Positions 19,944 through 27,570 of a stretch of 64,000 nucleotides of DNA are shown one piece after another. Source of the DNA: Sphingosinicella flava (GTDB lineage Bacteria; Pseudomonadota; Alphaproteobacteria; Sphingomonadales; Sphingomonadaceae). Where the stretch lies: assembly GCF_016025255.1 (NCBI RefSeq), contig NZ_CP065592.1, forward strand, positions 725,122 through 789,121. The letters are read 5' to 3'. The notes under the pieces are model-generated. The model worked only from the letters and a program-made list of their open reading frames with translations. It was not told the origin of the DNA and ran no database searches. The translations under genes were made by a program, and so were the position numbers. Each line of letters begins with the position of its first letter. Position 1 is the stretch's first letter.

Positions 19944-20107
19944 CCTCCCCCTTGATGGGGGAGGTTGGTGGGGGTGATCTACGACGTAGAGCGCGCCTTT
20001 TCGGAAACATCACCCCCCACCCCAGCAGCACCGGGTGAATACCACCCCGTGCTATTCAGGTCATGCCGAGGACATGACCGACCCGGTACTCCCATCAAGG
20101 GGGGAGG
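19944..20107. repeat. Paired inverted repeat (family A) with nested three-way junction
   Basis: The terminal hairpins and the GTGATCTACGACGTAGAGCG core match the copies at 610 and 44420. The nested element at 20030-20087 has outer stem ACCGGGT/ACCCGGT, hairpin 1 GAATACCAC, loop CCC, GTGCTATTC (one mismatch), and hairpin 2 GGTCATGCC, loop GAG, GACATGACC (one mismatch). It is inserted at the same point of the repeat pair as in the 610 copy. It ends 4 bp before the rhomboid stop. Confidence 0.85.
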
Positions 20108-20110
20108 GAA

Positions 20111-20749
20111 TCAGGCTTTCCGGTAACGGTAGAGCAAAAGCGGCTTCATCAGGACGAGGCCGGCGAGGAAGCCGCCGATATGAGCGGCAATGGCGACCTG
20201 CTGGCCGACCGTGTCGAAGGTAATGCTGGTCAGGAGCTGGAGTCCGATCCAGGTCGCGCCGAGCCAGAGCGCGTGAAGCCATTGCGCGGCGACGGGATTG
20301 GCGACCTTCACCCGGTTGCGGCCGAAGAGAAGCGCATAGGCGCCGAGCAAGGCGGAGATGGCGCCGCTCGCGCCGATCATCGGGGCGATTTCGGAGGGTC
20401 CGGCCGCATATTGCGCCGCGGCGGCGGCATAAGCGCCCGCAATGTAGAGAGTAATGACGCTGCCCGGGCCCAGGATCGGTTCGACCGACCGGCCGCAGAA
20501 AAGCAGGATCAGCATGTTGAAAGCGAGATGGAATATCCCGCCATGGACGAGGGTCGCGGTGAGCGGGGTGAGCCAGACCGGCGCCATGCCGCCCTCGTCG
20601 CCATAAGTGATGCGCGCGGGGATAAAGCCAGCCCAGACGGCCATATAGTCGTCGGCGCGGAGCGTGGTGGTGAGGAGCCAGGCGAGCGCAGTGACAGCCG
20701 CGATGGCGAGGGTAACACGGGCGGTGCGCCAGTTTTGGGGCGGGCGCAT
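20111..20749 (-). CDS. Rhomboid family intramembrane serine protease
   Basis: 212 residues with ~6 transmembrane segments. Catalytic residues are visible: GASG with nucleophile Ser128, and His190 in AAHIGGFLAG, forming the rhomboid Ser-His dyad. HGGIFHLAFNM (His69, His74, Asn78) matches the HxxxN oxyanion-hole helix. It should cleave transmembrane segments of other inner-membrane proteins; no substrate is indicated. It is in tandem with greA but separated from it by a repeat pair. Confidence 0.9.
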   Translation of the reverse strand: MRPPQNWRTARVTLAIAAVTALAWLLTTTLRADDYMAVWAGFIPARITYGDEGGMAPVWLTPLTATLVHGGIFHLAFNMLILLFCGRSVEPILGPGSVITLYIAGAYAAAAAQYAAGPSEIAPMIGASGAISALLGAYALLFGRNRVKVANPVAAQWLHALWLGATWIGLQLLTSITFDTVGQQVAIAAHIGGFLAGLVLMKPLLLYRYRKA

Positions 20750-20757
20750 GGCTTAAG

Positions 20758-20889
20758 CCCTCTCCCGCCGGCGGGAGAGGGTTGGGTGAGGGTGGCGAGC
20801 GACAGCGAGCTTTGAGGCGCCTTCAGCGGCGTTTAGCCGCTTCAGCCGCACACCCTCACCCCAGCCCTCTCCCGCTAGCAGGAGAGGGA
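20758..20889. repeat. Paired inverted repeat (family B)
   Basis: Hairpin CCCTCTCCCGCCGGCGGGAG plus AGGG, tail TTGGGTGAGGGTG, core with a GCGGC-GTTTA-GCCGC stem, tail CACCCTCACCCCAGC, hairpin CCCTCTCCCGC-TA-GCAGG with AGAGGG. Same topology as family A, different sequence. A solo half (GGAGAGGGTTGGGT) occurs at 56774-56787 beside trxA. Confidence 0.8.
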
Positions 20890-20924
20890 GTAAGAGGGCG
20901 GAATCGCTCAACTCTTGCGCCAAC

Positions 20925-21404
20925 TCAAATGAACTCGATCTTCTCGATCTCGTAATATTTGTCGCCAGACGGGGCGGAGACTTCGACTTCGTCGCCGACC
21001 TGGCGGCCGATGAGGGCGCGGCCGAGCGGCGAGGAATAAGAGATGCGGCCGACCTTAGCGTCCGCCTCCGTCTGGCCGACGACCTGATATTTGATCGGCT
21101 TGTCATTTTCGTCGAGCAGGTGGACGGTCGCGCCGAACACGACCTTGTCGCCCGACAGGGTCGTCGGGTCGATCACCATGGCGCGGCTCAGGCGATCCTC
21201 GATATCGGCGATCTGCGCCTCGATCTGGCCCTGGCGCTCCTTGGCGGCGTGATATTCGGCATTTTCGGACAGGTCGCCATGCGCGCGCGCTTCCTCGATC
21301 GCGTCGATGACGGCGGGGCGCTCGACCATTTTCAGGTGCTTGACCTCGGTCTGGAGCCTTTCATAGCCCTCGGCCAGCATCGGCATCTTGTCGACCGTCG
21401 CCAT
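20925..21404 (-). CDS. greA: Transcription elongation factor GreA
   Basis: 159 residues, full length. The N-terminal coiled coil with acidic tip is recognisable ([19 protein letters not shown], containing the D-E pair that enters the RNA polymerase secondary channel). The C-terminal FKBP-like domain follows ([21 protein letters not shown]). It rescues backtracked polymerase by stimulating transcript cleavage. ATG 21404 is chosen; an adjacent GTG at 21407 would add one residue. It lies downstream of carB on the same strand. Confidence 0.95.
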   Translation of the reverse strand: MATVDKMPMLAEGYERLQTEVKHLKMVERPAVIDAIEEARAHGDLSENAEYHAAKERQGQIEAQIADIEDRLSRAMVIDPTTLSGDKVVFGATVHLLDENDKPIKYQVVGQTEADAKVGRISYSSPLGRALIGRQVGDEVEVSAPSGDKYYEIEKIEFI

Positions 21405-21433
21405 CACTCAAGCCTTTCGTCAAAATCATATGC

Positions 21434-21458
21434 CGGACGACTTCAATAAAGCCGTCCG
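21434..21458 (-). terminator. Possible carB terminator
   Basis: The stem CGGACGGCTT/AAGTCGTCCG (minus-strand reading, one G-U pair) with a TATTG loop lies between the carB stop and greA. It is followed by only a weak T-rich stretch (ATTTTG), so termination may be partial. Confidence 0.4.
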
Positions 21459-21482
21459 CAGTCAAAGAAAATGTGCGGAAAA

Positions 21483-24400
21483 TTACGCGTCGGAGCAGGA
21501 ATAATAATCCTGCAGGGAGCGAACTTCAAGGCTATGGCCTTTTTGAGCTTCGATTGCCTGCACGACCGCCGCGCTTGAGGCCGCAGTCGTGAAGTAAGGC
21601 ACCTTCGCCATCAAAGCCGCGACGCGGATCGATTGCGAATCCTTGTGGCTTTGCCAGCCTTCTGTCGTGTTGAAGATGAGGTCGATGCCGCCGTCCTTGA
21701 TCTTGTCGACAATATGCGGGCGGCCCTGCGCGACCTTGTTGACGCGTTCGACGTCGAGGCCTTGGGAGACGAGATAATCGGCGGTGCCGCCGGTGGCGAC
21801 GGCCTTGAAGCCCATGCCGAGAAGCGCGCGGACGGGTTCCAGGATCAGGGTTTTGTCGCTGTCCTTCACCGACACGAACAAGGTGCCGCCCGCGGGAAGC
21901 GTGACGCCGCCGCCGAGCTGCGATTTCAGGAAGGCGGTCGGAAAATCGTTGGCAATTCCCATGACTTCGCCGGTGGATTTCATTTCCGGTGAGAGGACCG
22001 GATCGACGCCCGGGAAGCGCGCGAAGGGGAAGACGGCTTCCTTGACCGCGATATGATCGACGCTGCGGGCGAGCGGCAGGAATTTCGCTAAAGGCTCCCC
22101 CGCCATGACGCGGGCGGCAATCTTGGCGACCGGGGTGCCGATCGCCTTGGCGACGAAGGGCACGGTGCGGCTGGCGCGCGGATTGACTTCGATCAGGTAG
22201 ACCTGGCCGTCCTTCACCGCGAACTGGACGTTCATCAAGCCCTTCACACCCAAAGCGAGGGCGAGCGCCTTCGCCTGGCGTTCGATCTCATCCACAATGG
22301 ACTTATCGAGGCTGTAGGGGGGTAACGAGCAGGCGCTGTCGCCCGAATGGACGCCCGCTTCCTCGATATGCTGCATCACGCCGGCGATGGCGACTTCCGT
22401 GCCGTCGCTGATCGCGTCCACGTCGACCTCAATGGCGTCGCGCAGATATTGATCGATGAGGACCGGGCTTTCGCCGGACACCTGCACGGCGGTGACGATA
22501 TAGTCTTCGAGCTGGGCGGGGCCGTCGACGATCTCCATGGCGCGGCCGCCGAGCACATAGGACGGACGGGTGAGGACGGGATAGCCGATACGCTCTGCGA
22601 CGACGAGCGCCTCTTCCCGGCTGCGCGCCATGCCATTGCGCGGCTGCTTGAGGCCCAAGCGAGTGACGAGATTGGCGAAACGCTCGCGGTCTTCGGCGAG
22701 ATCGATGGCATCGGGCGAGGTGCCGAGGATCGGAATGCCGGCCCTTTCGAGCGCGGCGGCGAGCTTTAGCGGGGTCTGGCCGCCGAACTGGACGATGACG
22801 CCGTGAAGCGTGCCGCGCGACTGTTCGACGTGGAGGATTTCGAGCACGTCTTCGACGGTGAGCGGCTCGAAATAGAGGCGGTCGGACGTGTCGTAATCTG
22901 TCGACACCGTCTCCGGATTGCAATTGACCATGATGGTTTCATAGCCCGCCTCATCGAGCGCGAAGCAGGCGTGGCAGCAGCAATAATCGAACTCGATCCC
23001 CTGCCCGATCCGGTTCGGGCCGCCGCCCAGGATGACGACCTTCTTCGCGTCGGACGGCTGGCTTTCGTCCTCGGGCGCGCCGAAGCTCGGCGCCTCGTAG
23101 GTCGAATACATGTAAGGGGTCTTCGCCGCGAATTCGGCGGCGCAGGTGTCGATGCGCTTGAACACCGGACGGACGCCGAGCCTGTGGCGGAGCGCGCGGA
23201 CCTCATCCTCGCTGGTGGCGCCGGTCATCGCCTTCACCGTGTCATGGATGAGCCCGTGGCCCTGAGCCATCGTCTTGCCGCCCACGACATTGGCCGCCCT
23301 GATCGCGAGATCGGCGAGGCGCTTGTCGGAAAAGCCCATGGCCTTCAAACGGCGCAGTCCTTCGGCATCGCGCGGCAGGCCGTTCTTGCAGACCCCCTCT
23401 TCCGCCTCGACGATTTCCTTGATCCGCTCCAGGAACCAGGGGTCGTATTTGGCGATGGCGTGGATTTCCGCGACGGTAAAGCCTTCGCGCAGGGCCTGGG
23501 CGGCCACCAGCAGGCGGTCGGGCGACGGCGTGGCGAGCGCGGCCTCAATCTCCTCACGCGGGGCGCCGTAGAGCGATTTGACGCCGTCGAAGCCGGTGAG
23601 GCCGGTTTCGAGGCCGCGCAGGGCCTTTTGCAGGCTTTCGTGGATGTTGCGGCCGATCGCCATCACCTCGCCCACCGATTTCATCGCGGTGGAAAGGAGG
23701 GCTTCCGAGCCCTTGAACTTTTCGAAGGCGAAGCGCGGGATCTTCGTCACGACATAGTCGATGGTCGGCTCGAAGCTCGCCGGGGTCGCGCCGGTGATGT
23801 CGTTGTCGATCTCGTCGAGGGTATAGCCCACGGCGAGCTTCGCGGCGACCTTGGCGATGGGGAAGCCGGTGGCCTTCGACGCGAGCGCCGAGGAGCGGCT
23901 GACGCGCGGGTTCATTTCGATGACAACGAGGCGCCCGTCCTTCGGATTGACTGCGAACTGGACGTTGGAACCACCTGTTTCGACACCGATTTCACGCAAG
24001 CAAGCGATGCTCGCGTTGCGCATGATCTGATATTCCTTGTCGGTCAGCGTCAGCGCCGGCGCGACAGTGATCGAATCCCCGGTATGGATGCCCATCGGGT
24101 CGATATTCTCAATCGAGCAGATGATGATGGCATTGTCCGCGCGGTCGCGGACCACCTCCATCTCATATTCCTTCCAGCCGAGGACGGATTCCTCGATCAG
24201 CACCTCGGTCGTCGGGCTGGCGTCGAGGCCGCCCGTCACGATGCGGACGAATTCGTCCTTATTGTACGCAATGCCGCCGCCCGTGCCGCCGAGGGTGAAG
24301 GACGGGCGGATGATCGCGGGGAGGCCCACGACGTCCAGCGCCTTCATCGCATCATCGAGGCTGTGGGCGATCTGGCTCTTCGGGCTTTCGAGCCCGATCT

Positions 24401-24812
24401 TGTCCATCGCGTCGCGGAATTTCAGGCGGTCCTCGGCCTTGTCGATGGCCTCGGCATCCGCGCCGATCATGGTGACGCCGAACTTGTCGAGCGTGCCGTC
24501 GCGGAAGAGCGCGAGCGCGGTGTTGAGCGCCGTCTGCCCGCCCATCGTCGGGAGCACCGCGTCGGGCCGCTCCTTCTCGATGATCTTGGCGACGACTTCC
24601 GGCGTGATCGGTTCGACATAGGTCGCGTCGGCTAGCTCCGGATCGGTCATGATCGTCGCGGGGTTCGAATTGACGAGGATGATGCGATAGCCCTCCTCTC
24701 GCAGTGCCTTGGCGGCCTGCGTCCCCGAATAATCGAACTCCGCCGCCTGCCCGATAACGATGGGCCCCGCGCCGATGATGAGGATGGAGGAGATGTCGGT
24801 TCTTTTGGGCAT
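21483..24812 (-). CDS. carB: Carbamoyl-phosphate synthase large subunit
   Basis: 1109 residues, full length. It has two homologous ATP-grasp halves ([11 protein letters not shown] and [40 protein letters not shown] and [27 protein letters not shown]) and a C-terminal MGS-like allosteric domain ([14 protein letters not shown]). It makes carbamoyl phosphate for pyrimidine and arginine synthesis, using ammonia channelled from CarA. Its ATG is 4 bp after the stop of an unrelated gene that separates it from carA, so that gene must be co-transcribed if the carAB operon is intact. Confidence 0.98.
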   Translation of the reverse strand: MPKRTDISSILIIGAGPIVIGQAAEFDYSGTQAAKALREEGYRIILVNSNPATIMTDPELADATYVEPITPEVVAKIIEKERPDAVLPTMGGQTALNTALALFRDGTLDKFGVTMIGADAEAIDKAEDRLKFRDAMDKIGLESPKSQIAHSLDDAMKALDVVGLPAIIRPSFTLGGTGGGIAYNKDEFVRIVTGGLDASPTTEVLIEESVLGWKEYEMEVVRDRADNAIIICSIENIDPMGIHTGDSITVAPALTLTDKEYQIMRNASIACLREIGVETGGSNVQFAVNPKDGRLVVIEMNPRVSRSSALASKATGFPIAKVAAKLAVGYTLDEIDNDITGATPASFEPTIDYVVTKIPRFAFEKFKGSEALLSTAMKSVGEVMAIGRNIHESLQKALRGLETGLTGFDGVKSLYGAPREEIEAALATPSPDRLLVAAQALREGFTVAEIHAIAKYDPWFLERIKEIVEAEEGVCKNGLPRDAEGLRRLKAMGFSDKRLADLAIRAANVVGGKTMAQGHGLIHDTVKAMTGATSEDEVRALRHRLGVRPVFKRIDTCAAEFAAKTPYMYSTYEAPSFGAPEDESQPSDAKKVVILGGGPNRIGQGIEFDYCCCHACFALDEAGYETIMVNCNPETVSTDYDTSDRLYFEPLTVEDVLEILHVEQSRGTLHGVIVQFGGQTPLKLAAALERAGIPILGTSPDAIDLAEDRERFANLVTRLGLKQPRNGMARSREEALVVAERIGYPVLTRPSYVLGGRAMEIVDGPAQLEDYIVTAVQVSGESPVLIDQYLRDAIEVDVDAISDGTEVAIAGVMQHIEEAGVHSGDSACSLPPYSLDKSIVDEIERQAKALALALGVKGLMNVQFAVKDGQVYLIEVNPRASRTVPFVAKAIGTPVAKIAARVMAGEPLAKFLPLARSVDHIAVKEAVFPFARFPGVDPVLSPEMKSTGEVMGIANDFPTAFLKSQLGGGVTLPAGGTLFVSVKDSDKTLILEPVRALLGMGFKAVATGGTADYLVSQGLDVERVNKVAQGRPHIVDKIKDGGIDLIFNTTEGWQSHKDSQSIRVAALMAKVPYFTTAASSAAVVQAIEAQKGHSLEVRSLQDYYSCSDA

Positions 24813-24816
24813 ATAC

Positions 24817-25371
24817 CTACCGGATCAGTTTAGAGATTGCCTCAATGAGAGGTAGTAAATCTTTGACTTCCTTTAACCATCCCAAAATGCGTTTCAGTAG
24901 GCCGAGCTTGGGAGTGGGCAAATCAACGATGTCTTCGCAGATCTTTATTAAGCCTAAGACCTGCGCCTTCTCACTTTGAGAAAGGTCCGATTCCACCATC
25001 AACTTGACGCATTGGCCTAAGTGAAATCGTATTGTTGCTAATTTAACCTGGGAGACAGGTGCCGTAGCGTCCGGCTCGTTCCAGTGGTCAACAATTAATC
25101 GCTCCGTATTCGCAAAGCGCCAGTCAGATTCAACTAAGGCCATTCCGGCTTCCGAGATGGCATATTTTTCGCCCGGCTCATGCAGGCGGAGGTAGCCTTC
25201 ATCGACAAGTGAATCGAGTAGGACGCAAATATGCTGACTCGACACTTCCAATTGGAGCGCGCGCTTTAGCGATGTGGCGGAGGCCCTACGATCAGATTTT
25301 CCTTTGATTGCTCGGTCATAGAGCGCCAGCAATAGCTGATTTTTCAGCTCTGGATGAGATAGAGTGCTCAT
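24817..25371 (-). CDS. Uncharacterised winged-helix-like protein inserted between carA and carB
   Basis: 184 residues, cytosolic. The first ~75 residues look like a winged helix ([62 protein letters not shown]). The remainder is helical, with a hydrophobic C-terminus ([27 protein letters not shown]). The DNA is visibly AT-richer than carA and carB, with many A/T third positions, suggesting acquisition. Its ATG overlaps the carA stop (ATGA), and carB starts 4 bp after its stop, so it is translationally embedded in the operon. I do not recognise the family; regulator and defence-type accessory protein are both possible. Confidence 0.8.
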   Translation of the reverse strand: MSTLSHPELKNQLLLALYDRAIKGKSDRRASATSLKRALQLEVSSQHICVLLDSLVDEGYLRLHEPGEKYAISEAGMALVESDWRFANTERLIVDHWNEPDATAPVSQVKLATIRFHLGQCVKLMVESDLSQSEKAQVLGLIKICEDIVDLPTPKLGLLKRILGWLKEVKDLLPLIEAISKLIR

Positions 25372-26543
25372 TTCTCCTGAGCTGCAATGTGACGGATGAA
25401 CTTTTTGAACAGGTAGATGCTATCCTGCGGCCCTGGGCTCGCTTCCGGGTGATATTGCACCGAGAAAGCCGGGCGATCCGTCAGTTCCAGCCCCGCGAGA
25501 CTCCCGTCGAACAAGGAAATATGCGTCGCCCGCGCATTGTCCGGCAACGTTTCGGTTTCGACCGCGAAGCCGTGGTTCATGCTGGTGATTTCGACGCGGC
25601 CGTCCTCCAGGCGCTTCACCGGATGGTTGGCGCCGCGGTGGCCCTGGTGCATCTTGGCGGTCTTGGCGCCGACGGCGAGGCCGAGGAGCTGGTGGCCGAG
25701 GCAGATGCCGAAGAGCGGCTTCCTAGTTTCGAGCAGCTGCCGGATCACCGGCACGGCATATTCGCCGGTGGCGGCGGGATCGCCGGGGCCGTTCGACAGG
25801 AAGATGCCGTCGGGCTTGTGGGCCATCACGTCTTCATAGGTCGCGGTGGCGGGCAGCACGGTGACGCGGGCGCCGGCGGCGGCGAGGTTGCGGAAGATGT
25901 TGCGCTTCGAGCCGTAATCGATGGCGACGACATGCGGCAGGCTCTCGTCGTCGGAACCGGGGGCATAACCCTCGCCCCGCTTCCACAGGCCGCCCGACCA
26001 GCGGTACATCTGGCGGCAGGACACTTCCTTGGCGAGGTCCATGCCCTCAAGGCCCGGCCAGGCCCGCGCCTTTTCCTTCAGGGTTTCGATATCGAACGCG
26101 CCCCTGGCATTGTGCGCGATGACGCCGTTCGGGGCGCCTTTTTCGCGGATCAGGCGGGTCAGGGCCCGGGTGTCGACGCCGGACAGGCCGATGCGGCCGT
26201 TCGCCTTCAGCCACTGGTCGAAATCCTGCACGGCGCGGAAATTGGACGAATGGGTCACGTCCTCGCGGACGATACAGCCGAGGGCGAAGGGATTGTCCGC
26301 TTCGACGTCCTCATAATTGGCGCCGACATTGCCGATATGGGGGAAGGTGAAGGTGACGATCTGCGCGGCGTAGGAGGGATCGGTCATGATCTCCTGATAG
26401 CCAGTCATCGCGGTGTTGAAGCACACCTCGCCGACCGCATCGCCCTCGGCGCCGAAGCCCCTGCCCCAGATCACTGTCCCATCCGCCAACACCAATACGC
26501 CCGTGGCTCCGTGTGGCGCAGGCATATGTCTGGTGTCGGCCAT
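25368..26543 (-). CDS. carA: Carbamoyl-phosphate synthase small subunit
   Basis: 391 residues. The N-terminal CPSase domain (VCFNTAMTGYQEIMTDPSYAAQIVTFTFPHIGNVG) is followed by a class I glutamine amidotransferase with nucleophile Cys in FGICLGHQLL and the His/Glu pair in YHPEASPGP. It hydrolyses glutamine and feeds ammonia to CarB. ATG 26543 (MADTRHMPAP) follows an AAGGAG; a longer frame to 26621 has no family similarity. It is divergent from yqeY. Confidence 0.98.
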   Translation of the reverse strand: MADTRHMPAPHGATGVLVLADGTVIWGRGFGAEGDAVGEVCFNTAMTGYQEIMTDPSYAAQIVTFTFPHIGNVGANYEDVEADNPFALGCIVREDVTHSSNFRAVQDFDQWLKANGRIGLSGVDTRALTRLIREKGAPNGVIAHNARGAFDIETLKEKARAWPGLEGMDLAKEVSCRQMYRWSGGLWKRGEGYAPGSDDESLPHVVAIDYGSKRNIFRNLAAAGARVTVLPATATYEDVMAHKPDGIFLSNGPGDPAATGEYAVPVIRQLLETRKPLFGICLGHQLLGLAVGAKTAKMHQGHRGANHPVKRLEDGRVEITSMNHGFAVETETLPDNARATHISLFDGSLAGLELTDRPAFSVQYHPEASPGPQDSIYLFKKFIRHIAAQEK

Positions 26544-26686
26544 AAGGCGGGCACTCCTTGCAAGAGGTTCTGGCGATGTCGCTAAGGCTCGTCCGCTAGA
26601 GACCGGCGCGGGCAGCGTCAATCTATTAAACCGGCTTTATGCGGGCTATCGTGCGTCCTTTCCGCTGAAAGCAAGAATGAGAGACC

Positions 26687-27139
26687 ATGATTCGCGACGA
26701 CATCAAAGCCGCGCTCGTCACCGCCATGAAGGGCGGCGACAAGGAGCGGACGGCCACCATCCGCCTCATCCAGTCCGCGATCAAGAATAGGGACATAGAG
26801 CTGCGCACGGCGGCGAGCGCGCCGGATGACGACGTTTTGGTAACCGAAGTGCTGCAGAAGATGATCAAGCAGCGCCGCGAATCGATCACCATGTATGAAC
26901 AAGGCGGACGGCAGGAATTGACCGACCAGGAAAAGGCCGAGGTCGCGGTGATCGAGGGCTTCCTGCCCGCGCAGATGAGCGAGGACGAGGCCAATGCCGC
27001 CATCGATGCGATCATCGCGGAAGTGGGCGCGAGTTCGGTGAAGGACATGGGCAAGGTGATGGCGGTGCTGAAGGAACGCCATGCGGCCAGCATCGATATG
27101 AGCAAGGCGAGCGGGCTCGTGAAGGGGCGATTGGGGTGA
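26687..27139 (+). CDS. GatB/YqeY domain protein
   Basis: 150 residues, all cytosolic. MIRDDIKAALVTAMKGGDKERTATIRLIQSAIKNRDIELR is the YqeY N-terminus; the rest matches the tRNA-interacting tail domain of GatB (EGFLPAQMSEDEANAAIDAII, GKVMAVLKERHA). The role is unproven but related to amidotransferase/tRNA binding. It is the first gene of a yqeY-dnaG-rpoD cluster, a common alphaproteobacterial arrangement, interrupted here by the DUF559 unit. Confidence 0.9.
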   Translation: MIRDDIKAALVTAMKGGDKERTATIRLIQSAIKNRDIELRTAASAPDDDVLVTEVLQKMIKQRRESITMYEQGGRQELTDQEKAEVAVIEGFLPAQMSEDEANAAIDAIIAEVGASSVKDMGKVMAVLKERHAASIDMSKASGLVKGRLG

Positions 27140-27146
27140 AAATGCC

Positions 27147-27560
27147 CCCCTCCCGCTTGCGGGAGGGGCTGGGGGTGGGCATGGCCTTATTCAAACCACG
27201 GCCGACGAAAATAGCGCGCACTCTTCGCAACAATGCCACGCCTGCCGAGAAGCTGCTTTGGAGGCATTTGTCGGGCCGCCAGCTCGCCGGATTTAAGTTT
27301 AGCCGGCAGATGCCCGTTGCCGGTTACGTTACTGACTTCATGTGCCGAGAAGCTAGGCTGATCATCGAACTGGATGGCGGCCAACATGCCTTGGCAGTGG
27401 AGCGCGATGAAATCCGGACTAAGGCAATCGAAACCGAGGGCTTTCGCGTCATACGCTTCTGGAACAATGATGTGCTTGAACGGACGGAAGGTGTGCTGTT
27501 GGAGATTAAGCGGGTTTTGGGGCCATGCCCACCCCCAGCCCCTCCCGCTTGCGGGAGGGG
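27147..27560 (+). mobile_element. Putative DUF559-endonuclease unit with 40-bp inverted termini
   Basis: The left end (27147-27186) and right end (27521-27560) are inverted copies of each other over 40 bp, differing only in the two loop bases. Each end is a hairpin (CCCCTCCCGC, TT, GCGGGAGGGG) followed by an 18-bp tail CTGGGGGTGGGCATGGCC. The only gene between them is a DUF559 endonuclease whose start codon lies in the left tail. The layout equals the non-coding repeat pairs elsewhere in the window. The unit sits exactly between yqeY and dnaG. Mobility is inferred. Confidence 0.7.
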
Positions 27561-27570
27561 AGGTTTGTGA
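27181..27570 (+). CDS. DUF559 (Vsr-like, PD-(D/E)XK) endonuclease
   Basis: 129 residues. The fold signature is complete: RTLRNNATPAEKLLWRHLSG, FSRQMPVAGYVTDFMC with the first acidic residue, LIIELDGGQHA (E-x-D, metal site), then RTKAIETEGFRVIRFWNNDVLE. DUF559 proteins resemble the very-short-patch repair nuclease Vsr and are thought to be nucleases. The C-terminal ~15 residues (GPCPPPAPPACGRGGL) are encoded by the right inverted repeat. The start ATG 27181 lies in the left repeat; a longer frame from 27136 would only add repeat-encoded residues. Its TGA overlaps the dnaG GTG. Confidence 0.85.
   Translation: MALFKPRPTKIARTLRNNATPAEKLLWRHLSGRQLAGFKFSRQMPVAGYVTDFMCREARLIIELDGGQHALAVERDEIRTKAIETEGFRVIRFWNNDVLERTEGVLLEIKRVLGPCPPPAPPACGRGGL

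Noticed and set aside
19524-20107. Possible CRISPR array, because similar repeats occur twice within 600 bp
   Set aside because: There are only two copies, each internally palindromic and separated by a real gene. There are no regular spacers and no cas genes.
22803-24635. A 610-codon plus-strand frame opposite carB
   Set aside because: It is the antisense shadow of a conserved gene with no ribosome site and shadow-type composition.
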